Program-made: the position numbers and the translations under genes | Notes under the pieces: model-generated | Told to the model about the DNA's origin: nothing | What the model saw: only the letters and a program-made list of their open reading frames with translations | The model's database searches: none | DNA from: Prionace glauca | Lineage: Eukaryota > Chordata > Chondrichthyes > Carcharhiniformes > Carcharhinidae | Length of the DNA stretch: 64,000 bases | Direction of reading: 5' to 3' | Assembly (NCBI GenBank): GCA_037974335.1 | Contig: CM075760.1 | Span: 58,247,812 to 58,311,811, forward strand | In this document: positions 9,294 through 20,748 of the stretch, in pieces | How positions within the stretch are numbered: the first letter of the stretch is position 1 | Layout of the letters: every line of letters starts with the position of its first letter

Positions 9294-10854
9294 ATGTTCT
9301 GGATTATACCACTTGAGCTTCGTATTCTTTGGGTATTTTACGATATCCAAAGGATTTACTACCCGATCCTTGCCGTAGTTGGTGTCACTGGTAAGTCATA
9401 TTTCTCTGTGTTCATTGTCCTTGTCCATGTTACCCAGTTATTGATATCATTCTGTGTAACCTTCATGGTTTGTTGCTGTGAATGAACTGGAAACATTTCT
9501 CGTTGCCACACAGCTATCCTCACACTACCTAACATTCACTTTCAATCTTTCCACTTTACGGTTGTTGTTATGTAACATGATTTCCAGTATTATGTTTCAC
9601 AGCCAATTCCAAATCAGCTGATTTAACATCTTCAACTGCACAGCCTTCAGCACAATCAAAGCAGAGTCATCCAGACCAGAAACATTTGCTCCAAACCTAC
9701 TGGCACCATTGTGTCCCCCATATACAAATCTGAAGAAGGCAGCAAATTGGAGACTTTATTAACTGGTGAATGTGGCTTCTTGCTACATCATTGCGGGGCT
9801 TTTCTGCTGTGAACTTTGTCTCGAGCAGAATAGGTGAATTCAGTCTATTCCGGGGTGGATTTAATAAAAATGTTTCAGCTGTTCCCAAGGATCCTGAGAG
9901 ATTGCTTCTCTTGTGCTCAGTCTAAAACACGAATAAATTGTGTTTCTCTTCCTTACAGTGAATGTATTGACGATTCTTATCCTGTCACGAGGGAAGTGTG
10001 GTCTTTCCAGAAGTGTGATATATTACCTCATTTCCATGTCAGCAGCGGATCTACTGGTCATTATCACCGATCTCATTTTGAGGCAAATTCCCACGAAGTT
10101 AAATTTTTTATTCATTTACCACATTAAAATATGTAATATCCATGCTGTGCTGCTTTATGCAGTCACTGATTGCTCTGTCTGGTTCACTGTCTCTTTTACC
10201 TTTGATCGATTTGTGGCTATTACTTGTCAGAAGCTGAAAATAAAATACTGCACTGAGAAAACTGCAACAGTGGTTCTCGGAACTGTGAGTGTGCTATTCA
10301 GTGTAAAGAACATTTTCTGGTATTTCATGTATGGTGATAGATATGCGATTCAGAATATTCCCCATTTTTGTCATGTTGGCAATGATGCCTTCTATTCTGA
10401 AGCATGGGGAGTGGTTGAAAATCTGCATTATATTTTAACACCGTTCATTCCTTTTTTGTTGATTCTGTTGCTGAATGTTTTCACCATTAAACACATTCTA
10501 GGGTCCACCAAATTCCGCAGGAGACTTCAGAGTCACAAGCGTATGGATAGTTCAAAGGACCCAGAGACAGTGAAGAGAAGAAAATCCATTATCTTACTAT
10601 TTGCTCTATCATTAAATTTTATCCTACTATGGTCAGTGTTACTTATCCACTCCTTTTGTCAACGATTATATAATTTAAACTTAATTCATTTTTATATTCC
10701 TGCATTTGTGCGGGAATTGGGATTTATGCTCCAACTCCTGAGTTGCTGCACCAATACATACATTTACGCAGTGACCCAGACACAATTCAGAGAGGATCTA
10801 AAGAATGTGATCAGATCTCCATTTACTGCAATTGTGAAATTACTTACAGAATAA
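9294..10854 (+). CDS. GPR139-like class A GPCR, two exons, intact
   Basis: Exon 1 is 9294-9390 and ends at donor G|GTAAGT. Exon 2 is 9959-10854, after a pyrimidine-rich acceptor CTTCCTTACAG. Joined, they give 993 nt, 330 residues plus stop, in frame with no defect; the start is the first ATG of exon 1. Seven hydrophobic segments are seen. TM1 spans the splice site (YYPILAVVGVTVNVLTILIL, with the conserved Asn), TM2 has SAADLLV with the conserved Asp, and TM3 starts after an extracellular Cys (KICNIH) and ends in DRF rather than DRY. A Cys for the ECL2 disulfide is in IPHFCH. TM5 has the conserved Pro (PFIPFLL), TM6 lacks the CWxP motif, and TM7 has NTYIY instead of NPxxY. The family is plasma-membrane, G-protein-coupled; shark genomes hold many 'probable GPR139' copies of this type. 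The ligand is unknown. It lies alone among tRNA genes. Confidence 0.88.
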
Positions 10855-11520
10855 ACATATTTTTCGTTAGAACAGGGTGATTATCTCGTGTTCTGAACAA
10901 AACAATATCTCAGTGAATCATACACAGTGTAGACATATTTTGTGTCACCATTTCTGATTAAAACGTGTATTGAAATTGTAAAAACAAATTAAAAAAATGA
11001 ATTGAGCCAAGAAAAAATCCGGATTCAAATCAGCTAATACTAATGAACCAGCCTGGACATCATGTTGACCTCCAGTTTTGTACCATTCTGTTAACTTGAG
11101 CGAATGTTTGCATTTCACTTCAGCTGCAACACAACTCCCTCACTGAAATGAATCTCAAAACTCAACCCCCGTGAACTCTCTTCACAATTCCACCCCACCT
11201 CAACACATCCCCACCCTCCCCCTCAGCTCGACCCTCAGCCCAAACAGTCCCGCGCCCTTTGCACAGTATTCATGATTGGATTTAGCAATGGTGAATTGAA
11301 CAGATTGGACTAGAGATTCATGGATGAATGGATTATTCGGCAAAGGCGGTTGAAAATCTTCCCCAATAGGTGTAGACAAAGGTCATGGGTAGAGGAGGGC
11401 ACTCATAATGTTGAAATGCAGCGTGAGCTCGTTGGGTCAAAGGGCCTGTTTCCCATGCTGTGTTTTTCTTTATTCTTTGGTCAAAATGTTAGCGCTAAAC
11501 TTCCAAGGATTTAGGGTCGG
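10855..11520. other. Downstream of GPCR; weak LINE-like end
   Basis: No gene is visible. 11290-11490 ends in 'gggcctgtttcccatgctgtg', the type of tail seen on LINE 3' ends elsewhere in the window (for example 57240-57310), so part of this is probably an old LINE remnant. Confidence 0.35.
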
Positions 11521-12460
11521 TGCTAGACTGCAGCTTGAGACATAATGTTGGAGTGGCAGTGATTGCATTTAGTAAAACTCAATGGCAGTATTTGACAATG
11601 CACTTCGTACAATTCAATTAAAAAACCTCAGCCGAATGCGCATTTAATTCCACTACCCTCGTGGATTTTGCAGCATGTGTGAGAGATCAAAGTTAGTTTG
11701 TGCCCCAAATGCACTGGAGTGTTGAAGTGAAATAAGCAAATACATATATTAAAGATGCATAGAACAGAATATAAGCAAGGTTGGTCTTTGTTTGTGAAGG
11801 GTCTGAAAAGAAATAATTGTTAAAAAAATTCAGAGAAAAATAGATTCATCTTCAGTTATGAATAAATTTTTTGAATGAATTCTGAACAAGTATTTAAAAT
11901 GATAAAATAGAACGTAATGGAATGATTAGCCGAAAACAGACATCTTTATTAGCAGGAATAACAAAGTAAGTATTCTATTCATAACCATTCCACGCCGTAA
12001 GTTACTGGAAAATATGTAAACGCCTTTTTATTCACTTTTTGCTACCCTTAAAAAAAACTCTGAAAACCTTTTTCACTGTAAACGTGATTATAGTGATCCA
12101 GTTTCACCATCTGCTGGCGACTCACAGCGCTGGTCTCATGTGTCAGCGTTCAGTCGCTGGATGCCTGCACTTGGGAACCATTTGCTCAAGTGTGGATATT
12201 GGACAAAATTGTCTGGGATTGAAGTTTCCAACAGGAGCTGGGCTGGTCAGTTTGCCATTTTATCAGCAGTCACTGCACAGGAATTCTATTTCTCTTTCCC
12301 ATGGGAGATAGTGCCTAGAGATTGGAGATGTATATTTAACACATGTATTTGTACATTCGGTGGCGTTATGAAACGCAAATCTAATTTTGAGTGGGAGTGG
12401 CTGAAATTTCCTGAACTCTGCCATTCACCTGTCACAGATTATCACTTTTAATCTCACATC
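11520..12460 (+). repeat. Diverged direct repeat, copy 1 (pair at ~15560-16450)
   Basis: Landmarks recur in the same order at about 15560-16450: 'gcagc' then 'ttgg/ggag…gattgcattta', the 'accatctgctgg' segment (12107 and 16207) and the 'ctagagattggag' segment (12314 and 16394). The copies are old. No coding frame is preserved between them. Confidence 0.6.
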
Positions 12461-12730
12461 TAACTCAACGTTGTTTATATTTCCATGAGAATTGTTTCAA
12501 AGAATGCGCTGGCCCTCGTACCTTGGTGATCGCCTTGAAATCTATCACCTTCTGAAGGTCCATCGCAGTCGGGGCGTTAAGAGAGATCCAAGCCCTCTCT
12601 TCCGTTTGTCCTCCTCTCACTTTTTCGAACGGTGAAATTTCTTAAAATATGGAGTATTACTGTCTCATTTCAGTTATGATACAAGTCCACTGCTTTTTCC
12701 TACAGTTTATGTTAGCGAAACTTTGGGTTG

Positions 12731-12803
12731 AAGCTCCAGCAAGAATTGAACTCGCGACCCCAGGTTCACAAGACCAGTGCTCTTACCACTGAGCTACGGA
12801 GCT
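12731..12803 (-). tRNA. tRNA-Thr (anticodon TGT)
   Basis: The 73-nt minus-strand sequence pairs well in the acceptor (AGCTCCG with TGGAGCT), has A box TAGCTCAGTGG, loop CTTGTGA (anticodon TGT) and a T arm with TTCAATT. One T-T mismatch lies in the anticodon stem (CTGGT/ACCTG). It is probably functional but may be mildly weakened. Confidence 0.85.
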
Positions 12804-13516
12804 AAATGCTGCGAGCCCCTTGCAGTACTAATAACATTATCAGTGGATTGAGGAGCAGGATGGGGTTTGAGGTCGGAGATTTTTGATGAACAGGGAAATG
12901 TCTGAGGAGGAAAACAGGAAGTTAAAAGCCGCAACTTGAAAGTGACATGATTTGACATGTTTGCTGTGTGTGTATCTGACATGTATGTTGTGTATCTGAC
13001 ATGTATGTTCTTCAGAGTTTATCGTTAGTGTTACAACTCTGACTTCTCCAGCTCCGAGGCCAGTTCATCCAGCCGGAAGATTTAGATGTTGTTCCCTTCA
13101 CAGACGCTGTGGGGCGATTGATTTCTGCGTTTCTCCTGAGAGGAGAGATTCAGTGGGATGAGTGTGTTTGCTCTGGAGTTTAGAATAATCAGAGATGATC
13201 TTATTGAAACATCTGAAATAGGGAAACAGTGTGACATGAAAATCTTGAGAGGGTGTTCCCTCCGCCCCCTCCCCTGGCTAAATTATTAAGAACAAAGGAA
13301 AAATACGGCGAATGATGTAAGAGGATTTTGGAATGCTTGGGAAAGGTGAAGCTAAGAATTGAGAGATGTGATTGATGTAATTGATGACTGAGAGGGATGG
13401 ATAGAAACTTTGGGGATTCAATGTAAACGTTGAAATCTGAACAAACTGAGACACCAAATAGAAAAGCCATAGTCTCTCCATGTATTTTAGGTTACGGAAA
13501 GATCAATAATGCATGT
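12804..13516. other. tRNA spacer; nothing recognised
   Basis: Contains a short direct repeat 'tgtgtatctgacatgta' at about 12968-13005 and otherwise no gene or clear transposon. Confidence 0.3.
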
Positions 13517-13585
13517 GCCCGGCTAGCTCAATCGAGCATGAGACTCTTAATCTCAGGGTCGTGGGTTTGAGCCCCACGTTGGACG
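13517..13585 (+). pseudogene. tRNA-Lys (CTT) with a D-loop deletion
   Basis: The sequence matches tRNA-Lys(CTT) (loop ACTCTTAAT, T loop TTTGAGC), but the D arm reads CTCAATCGAGC. It is four bases shorter than usual and lacks the invariant GG of the D loop. One acceptor mismatch (C2-A71) is present. Both changes argue for a pseudogene, although a TTTTT terminator remains at 13592. Confidence 0.8.
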
Positions 13586-13599
13586 TCGATGTTTTTAAA

Positions 13600-14578
13600 A
13601 CTTTGACTCATTTCTGGGTGAATTCCAGATCACCGTTCCTCCAGGAGTGCCACGGCTCAAACTGAGTCTCTCTCTCTTTTCTCCGTTGTTCATCTCACAG
13701 TTGAGAAAACTGCCTCCAGATCACTGGAAGGCGGTGAGCTAGGCGGTGAGCTAAGCGCTGAACTCAGCGAGAGGTTTTGTTCCCATTTATTATGAGATTT
13801 AAACCCAGATCTGCGAGATTGTGTCAGTGGAAACAACAATCATCTCCATTGTAATTCAATCACTCCAGCCTTCCATCCTATCAAAAGCCTATTTTTTCTT
13901 CCATCCTCTCTCTCTCTATTTTCCTTGGCTCTGCACTTGCTTGAAAGCCATGAAATCATCAATTTCTTCCAGTTAGGGTCAAAGATCAGCAACCTGTATC
14001 ATTCCCTCTCTTTCCCTTCACAAAAAACTGTTGAAACTGATGAATCTTCCAACATTTTCCGTTTTGAGGTGGGATTTGCAGCAACTAGAATTCCTTCTTT
14101 TGGATCACAGTGAATCACTTTTCTCTGACTGAACCATAACTGTCTCAATAGTTAAAGGGCTGAGGTTTTAAATAATAAGAGCCCCAAATATGTCGCCCTG
14201 TCTGACATGAAATGAAACAAAATGAAAATTATTAATTATTTCATAAAATGCTGCTAACACAATATAGATTTCATTGTCAGCATTTGTTGTTTATCCCTAT
14301 TTCCCACTGAACTAACTATTTTGTTGGGCCATTTCAGAGGGCAGTTTAGAGTCAATTACATTGTCTTAAATTCTTTCTCCAGAGATGCTGTTCCTCCTGT
14401 TGATATTTTCCAGCATTTTAAGTTTTTGTTTTAAGTTCCAGCATCTGCAGTAATTTGCTGTTGGCTGAAGGAGTCATTCCTGTTCTATCAAAACAATTTT
14501 TTTTCCTCGACAAGCCGTTCTGGAGAATTTGAAAAACGCTGCAATGTACCGGTCAGATTAAGGCTGCTATTCGCACCT
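13600..14578. other. Intergenic with a dispersed-repeat fragment
   Basis: No gene. 14385-14460 carries the dispersed repeat 'ttttccagcatttt … ttccagcatctgcagtaatttgct', also seen at 35165-35230, 58600-58680 and 62770-62815. 13610-13700 resembles 7610-7690, a duplicated tRNA flank. Confidence 0.4.
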
Positions 14579-14650
14579 TCCCTGGTGGTCTAGTGGTTAG
14601 GATTCGGCGCTCTCACCGCCGCGGCCCGGGTTCGATTCCCGGTCAGGGAA
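14579..14650 (+). tRNA. tRNA-Glu (anticodon CTC)
   Basis: A textbook 72-nt gene: acceptor TCCCTGG with TCAGGGA, A box TGGTCTAGTGG, loop GCTCTCACC (anticodon CTC), T arm with TTCGATT, and a TTTT terminator at 14657-14660. No mismatch is visible; this is among the best tRNA genes in the window. Confidence 0.96.
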
Positions 14651-15052
14651 TGTCGGTTTTGTTGCTGCCGACCAGCACAAGATTTAGCAGGGTCTGAAAT
14701 TCCTTCCCGATGGAAAACAGGAGCGATCATGGTGTCAGTTTGAACCAGCTGGAGAAACAAAATAAACCCATTGGCCCAATCCCAGCAATTTATAATTTCA
14801 TTCCCCTTGCTGCTTCCTCCTGTCAAACTGAATAATAATACATTCTACTCCACTACATTTCACTGCAGCTCACCACACTCAACAATCATTCGCAGCCTCT
14901 GCCTCTTCTCTCGCTTCTTGTGGGAAATCTGCTGAACAACATGAGCTTTTCACAGTTCTGCTGTGATATCTGAGATTTGTATCTCATTGATCATCATTAC
15001 TGTCTCCATTGCTTCATCCCAGGTCACTGTCACTACAGATATAGTCACACAG

Positions 15053-15358
15053 TCATTCTATCATCTGCAGCAAATGATATTCCCTTCCTTTGCTTTCAGA
15101 TACATTCACCTCCAGAAACTGATTACACGGTGAGTATAATGTTCTGTTTAGCTGACAGTTTATCATCAATCCCGTTCCAGAATGGAGTAGCACCGTGTCA
15201 AAGTGGGTGGGAGTTGGTGACTCCACCAGTTCTGAAACCTCACTGAACCCCTGCGTATTTAGCCCCGCCCTCTCACCCTCCATCGCTCCAACTCCTTGAT
15301 AAATGTCACTATTAAAACTAATGATGGTGAACTGAAGACGTGGAATCGAGATTAATAA
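15053..15358. other. Spacer, nothing recognised
   Basis: No conserved coding or RNA feature can be made out. Open frames here are short or driven by the adjoining G-rich tract. Confidence 0.3.
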
Positions 15359-15505
15359 ATGGTGTTGGGAAGCGGCCGGGGCGTGGGGTGGGGGGTGGGG
15401 GGGGGGGCGAAGGTGGTGGCTGGTGTAGCATTTGTTGAGGGATGGAGGTGGGGGGGAGGGAGGCGCTGGGGACGCCGGGGGGGGGGGGGGGAGGGGTGCG
15501 GAGGG
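15359..15505 (+). repeat. G-rich low-complexity tract
   Basis: Long G runs, including more than ten consecutive G at about 15478-15491 and several runs of 5-10, alternate with short spacers. The strand asymmetry satisfies the simple pattern for G-quadruplexes. The proline-rich open frames on the other strand are low-complexity artefacts. Confidence 0.8.
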
Positions 15506-15559
15506 CATGGGAAATTGTGATGGATGCTGAGATGATAATGTCCATGAAATATTAGCCCC

Positions 15560-16460
15560 AAAATCCCATTGAGTTACATTTAGAGTCAGATTGCAGCTCG
15601 GAACAGAAAATTGGATTGCCTGCGATTACACTTAATAAAATCCCGTGTCAACTTTCGACAGTGAGATTGGTATAATGAGCTAATAACTAAATTCAGTGCA
15701 CAGTTAGTCATTTTGAGACTCTCATGCAATTTACAGTGTGTGTTATAGATCAGAGTGAGTTAGGGCTCGAATTGTGCTGAATTAAACATTATAACAAGCA
15801 ACTACATTTTAAATATACACAGAACACAATATAGAGGCAGGGTTCGGCTGGATTTCTAAACGGACTAAGGAAGAAAAATGAGCACCGAGGAATAGAAAAT
15901 CCAGCGAAAAGTAGATATGTGTCCAATTATAATGAAATATTATTTGATAATGTCTGGATGAGAGAATAGACAAATCTTTAAATCACTAAAATGCAAGGTT
16001 ACACAATAATTAGCTTGTAATCGACATGTTCACTAGCCGGAAGGCAAGTATTAAATTCGCCATCCTTGGCCAGATTTCCCTGTAAATGTTACTCACAGAG
16101 ATATTAACGCCATTCAGAACTAATTGTTCCCTTTCCATGGAAACAGGGAAATAATTATTCCTCAAACCTGCTGCACGAACCTTGCGATTAAAGTGATACA
16201 ACACCACCATCTGCTGGTGGACCACTGTAACTGCAGACGCTGGTGCTTTTGAGTCTGCGAACCGGTTACTGAAATATGAATATTGAACGATATTGTCCGA
16301 GATTGGAGATTATAGAAGGATCTCGGCTGGCGCATTCGCCCTTTTTATAACCAGACACCGTAGATAAACCGTGTTCTTCATTTCCCATTGACAGTTAATG
16401 TCTGGAGATTGAAGTTGGGATTATTTGAAACTTCAAATTGTACATTCGATGCAGTTATCA
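15560..16460 (+). repeat. Diverged direct repeat, copy 2
   Basis: Partner of 11520-12460; see that entry. It ends just before a (CA)n run at 16581-16602. Confidence 0.6.
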
Positions 16461-16580
16461 GACGTTAATCAAATTCAGAATCTTAGTGGGTAAACATTTC
16501 TGCCCTCTGCAATTCGTTTGTCAGACATTTTCACGGTTTAGTCTTAAAAAAGGCACAAAGAATCAGACATTTACAAGGAT

Positions 16581-16602
16581 ACACACACACACACACACAC
16601 AC
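16581..16602 (+). repeat. (CA)n microsatellite
   Basis: About eleven CA units in a row. It lies just left of copy B of the long direct repeat. Confidence 0.9.
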
Positions 16603-16829
16603 GTATTGGAGTCTACAGAGAAACAGGGGGGCGTACACAGATTCAGACGCAGACATATAGAGATCCTGGTAACTCTAAAGATACAAGGGCACACACAGTA
16701 TCAGAGGCATATACAATGTCTCAGCTTATACATTACCAAACTCTCTCTCGTAGTTCCAGACTTTTCAATGAGTTCAAGCAGGCAACAGTTGACCTGTGAA
16801 TGCTGACAGTGAGAAGAATAGAAAAAATC

Positions 16830-16846
16830 CGTCTCTGAGTGGTCTC

Positions 16847-16882
<36 letters not shown>

Positions 16883-16903
16883 GACCAATTGCGCCACAGA
16901 GAC
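16830..16903 (-). tRNA. tRNA-Asn (anticodon GTT)
   Basis: An intact 74-nt gene on the minus strand: acceptor GTCTCTG fully paired to CAGAGAC, A box TGGCGCAATTGG, loop CTGTTAA, T loop TTCGAGA, and a T6 terminator immediately downstream (16821-16827 reversed). It is the functional counterpart of the decayed copy at 1291. Confidence 0.95.
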
Positions 16904-17328
16904 TGAGACAACAGCTGTTTAACATCTTCTGAACTAGTGTGTCAATGACCACAATTCTATTTCTGAAAACCTGTTCCAGAACTGCAGCATGTTTACAATT
17001 CTATACAAGTCTCGTTAGGTTCCGCAGCACTGCTGTAGTGTGTTGGTTATTCCCTTTCTCCTATGAACGTGCAGGTAAAATGAATCCGTGTCTCTTATCA
17101 CAGGGAGGAATTCAACAGGAGGGAAGGGAACGAACCACAAGTAGCCTCACGATCCAATACTTGCCACTCAATCATCAATAACACCATTCACCACTACACC
17201 TGCTTCCGAATATTGCGACCCATTTCTCTCAGGATTTCTTCCAAGATTTAATATTGCCCCTTGTTTTCTCCTAATTTTAATAGGATGTTCACTTCAATAA
17301 ACAGAGCGCACGGAGAAAGAAGGGACTT

Positions 17329-17399
17329 TGTATTGGCCGGGAATCGAACCCGAGTCTCCCGCGTGGGAAGCGAGAATTCTACCACTGAACCACCAATGC
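17329..17399 (-). tRNA. tRNA-Gly (anticodon CCC)
   Basis: The 71-nt minus-strand gene has acceptor GCATTGG paired with CCAATAC (G1-C72 kept, one C-A mismatch at the second pair), A box TGGTTCAGTGG, loop TTCCCAC (anticodon CCC) and T loop TTCGATT. It occupies the position of the GCC gene in copy A (1797). Confidence 0.87.
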
Positions 17400-18459
17400 T
17401 GCTCTTCCTAAAGCTATTCCCACATGCTCTCTCTTCCTTTACACTCAGCAGCATTGTAATTTCCTTACTTTATCCTTTCATTCCCCAAATGCCCACAAAT
17501 GCTCTCACTCAAATCTCAGACGCAACATCGCACAAGCCTCTCATGCTGTTCAACACCTTCCTTTCATTCACAACCGCATCTCAAACTTTCACCCTTCCTC
17601 CAAAACACAAGCACTCTGCAACAATCCCCCTCTCACACAGCCTCATTCTCCCAAATATGCCTCTGCTTTCACCACATCAGTCTAAACAAACTTAAAACGT
17701 GTTTACATTACTTGCACACTGTCTCTTCCACTCTGCTCATATCACTACAATACGCCTCATGCCATTCTGCAAAAGCTTTAAGTTGCTACATTTCTTCAAA
17801 GCTGCTACCCAGTGCGACACCAGGCCAAACTTCCACTTTCAACACTTGATAACACCTATATAGGGTTACAAGTTAGCTCGGAATGAGTTAAAGAAATAGG
17901 GCTTAGGGGAGCTAGGAGGGGGCACGAGAAGTCCTTGGCACGTCGGATAAAGGAAAACCCCAAAGCTTTTTACTCTTACGTTAAAAATGCATTAAATCTT
18001 CATATATCGAGGCCAGTCTGCGACATCTGAAAGCACTAAATCCAACCACGAGACCCCCAGGATCCCATCTGCCTGATTCTCCCAGACACTGGTTACAGGA
18101 ATGTGCACAGCGCCAATTGTCCGCACTCACACACTCCTTCTTGTCTGTTATGATTTGAAATTGTTTATATTTTTCACATTGGCTTCCAGTGTGATGAAAG
18201 CAGATCTGTGATAAGCTGATGTTGTTCAGTGGATTTACTGCAGTAAGGTTTATGTCAGTTCGATGCAAACATTGGTGTTTGAATGCGGTCAGTTACGGCG
18301 AAATTTAATGCAATGGAAAGTAGCCTACTCGCTTTTACAGGAGGAACCAGCAAGGGAAATATATATACGAATAATTGTGCAACGGGACTGATATTTCTCC
18401 CTGCTGTTCAAATTGGCACAAGTATTGATCCACGATTTTCAGGCTGTGCGCACGTGTTA
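17400..18459. other. Spacer specific to copy B
   Basis: No gene is recognised. 17490-17860 is C-rich on the plus strand with weak frames only. 17880-17990 reads like a decayed CR1 ORF2 piece ('ELARNELKK…' and 'NPKAFYSYVKNALNL' types of segment), suggesting an old plus-strand LINE remnant. Confidence 0.4.
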
Positions 18460-18531
18460 GGTTCTGTGGTGTAATGGTGAGCACTCTGGACTCTGAATCC
18501 AGCGATCCGAGTTCAAATCTCAGCAGAACCT
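18460..18531 (+). tRNA. tRNA-Gln (anticodon CTG)
   Basis: A 72-nt gene with acceptor GGTTCTG/CAGAACC fully paired, A box TGGTGTAATGG, loop CTCTGAA and T loop TTCAAAT. One C-A mismatch is in the T stem. A TTTT terminator follows at 18534-18537. Likely functional. Confidence 0.92.
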
Positions 18532-18801
18532 TGTTTTAATTTGCAAATACAGATGATGGATTGGCTGAAGGGCGTTTCATTTCAGTTTATCACCAAGTCC
18601 TCATTGAGAGGAGAATCAGCCAGACCGTTCAACTGCTGTTACTCAATTCAAGGGCAATAAGGGATGATAGAAAATGAATAAAGACAATCTCAATAATGGA
18701 CCTTTTCCTCACAAGTAAAAACAAACTTTTTGACAATGTTTCTGCCTGAAACTTTCGAAACGTCGAGCTAATATGTAACAACTATCCCACTTTTACATGC
18801 A

Positions 18802-18870
18802 GGCTAGTGGCGCAATGGATAACGCGTCTGACTATCGCTCAGAAGACTCCTGGTTAGCTCAGAACACACC
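18802..18870 (+). pseudogene. Decayed tRNA-Arg (ACG-like)
   Basis: The 5' half, GTGGCGCAATGGATAACGCG followed by TCTGACTA, is that of tRNA-Arg(ACG). The anticodon arm reads ACTATCGCTC rather than ACTACGGATC and the 3' half lacks a pairable T arm or acceptor strand. It cannot fold as a tRNA. Confidence 0.8.
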
Positions 18871-19539
18871 TTTAAAAGGCGTTCACAAATTCCTTGTTAC
18901 TTTCGATGAAAAAGGTATTTAACAGCTTTATACTTATTCAGACAAATGCTGCCAAGCATATTTTCAGCTTCTCTGGAGAAAGTAATATTCGGAAATTGCT
19001 AATGAACAGCAACCGACTATTTTAAGTTTTTTTCGGAAAACAAAACCTTCAATAAGATTAGGATATTAAATAAATGCTAACCTCAAATACATTTTGGACA
19101 AAATTAAACATGTCTTTGTGAATTTACACAATTTTGTCATTTTTTTCCATAAAAATCAGCATTTCTGATTTTGGAGAAAGCATTTCAAGCTGAGGTCAGT
19201 GCAAAGATTATATGACTGTAATATCGAGATTCTGATAATATTCAGCACCAAACTGAAATCATACAGACTTCCCTCACCCTAGCATGTTTCAGATGGTGAT
19301 TAACTATGTTAGTTTGCACCTAAACCTATTAAATTGTCTTGTAGACTGGATGACTTGCTGATATGTGCAGGTGTCAAAATAGGAAAGTTTCTTTCCTGGC
19401 AATGCATCAAACAATTTATCATTTTTTATTTGACACAAAGCATTTGAGGCCGAGGCCAGAGCGAAGATACTATGGGTGTAACATCGAGATTCAGATAATG
19501 TTCAGGAACAAAATGGCCCGGCCGATGAAGGTATGCTTT

Positions 19540-19815
19540 CAGGTGCAAGGGGCAAGGTTTAAAGGAGATGGACATGATAGATTTTTTGCACAGAGAGTAG
19601 GGGGTTCCTGGAACTCGCTGCCGGAGAGAGATAGTAGAAGCGGATGCAGTTGTGACTTTTAAGTCACTTAACAAATACATAAATAGGATGGGAATAGAGG
19701 GATATGGTCCCGGAAGGATAGGGGGTTTTAGATGAGTCGGGCAGCATGGTCAGTGAAGGTTTGAAGGGCCGAAGGGCATGTCCCTGTGCTGTAACTTTCT
19801 CTGTTCTTTGTACTG
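19540..19815 (+). mobile_element. CR1-like LINE 3' end (copy B)
   Basis: Same element as at 2425-2730, with the ORF2 C-terminus RFFAQRVGGSWNSLPERD on the plus strand and the same 3' end. Confidence 0.65.
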
Positions 19816-20254
19816 CCATTTTTCTTTACCCAAAACTGAGCCTCAGACTCTGTAGCTCTATATTTAACCACTCCATCTCTGATATCTTCTCCACTCACAC
19901 AACCCTGTGAGATGTCTGTACTGATCTTATTGTGGCATCATGAGCGTTCCACGTACAACATGACTTGTATCTATAAATTCTCATCTTGAACATTTCAATT
20001 GAAATTTCAGGGCGAGTAGAGCTTTTTGAGCAGAATGGTGCAGATTCCCATCCTCTTTAATGTGAACAAGTTGTTTCTGATTTCCCTACAGAGGTTGTCT
20101 AGTAAACAATCACTGAACACAGGGGGTGAATGTGAGAAGCTGAAGTTTCCAGTTGAAGAGGTTCCCGGTGTCTCTGAGCAGCTGAACTGGGGAAGCCTTT
20201 GGGCAGAGACTGCGCTGCTGCTAATTCCCTTCCTGACCACCGGGGGTCGGTGTA

Positions 20255-20560
20255 ACACGTCAGGGCGCTGCTCCTCCCAGTGTCACCTCTTGCCCACTCC
20301 GGTCCGGCCGCTGCTCGTTGGCGGAACATCCGGGTCCTGAAAAGAGGCGGGGACAGCCGCCATGTTTCCGTGACGTCACCATCAGCCCCTCCCCCCGTCG
20401 AGTAATAAGCGACGGTTCAGAAATGTAGAAAGTGAGAGAAATTCCCACCCGGAAATCCCGCCCGGAGCGGAATTAAAATTAAATAAAATACATATTTTTA
20501 TAAAGAGGCAGGTGGCGGAACCGCGCATGTGCTGTAGTATTTTCCCAGAGCGCACCGCGC
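20255..20560. promoter_or_regulatory. CpG-rich promoter-like block with CRE (copy B)
   Basis: Counterpart of 3160-3480. The palindromic TGACGTCA at 20371-20378 is intact, as are the GC-rich run and the flanking CpGs. Retention of the CRE in both diverged copies hints at function, but no transcript can be assigned. Confidence 0.55.
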
Positions 20561-20748
20561 GGGTGTGATTGAAAAACAGACGGAATAAAAAACAGAAACG
20601 ATTTTCCCGAATGGAGAAGGAACCGAAAGTCTGACGGGTGAGGAGGTGAATAATAATCATCAAGATTCAAAATATTAAAAGATTAAAATGTAACTCCCTG
20701 GGCGCATGTGCGGGAGGTGAATTCCCCCAGAGTGCAGCGCGTGGGACG

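Noticed and set aside
12039-12451. Two overlapping open frames of 90 and 103 codons
   Set aside because: The diverged direct repeat at 15560-16460 does not preserve the frame and no known domain is seen.
15053-15561. Proline-rich open frames on the minus strand
   Set aside because: They are the complement of the G-rich tract; no domain or conserved start is present.
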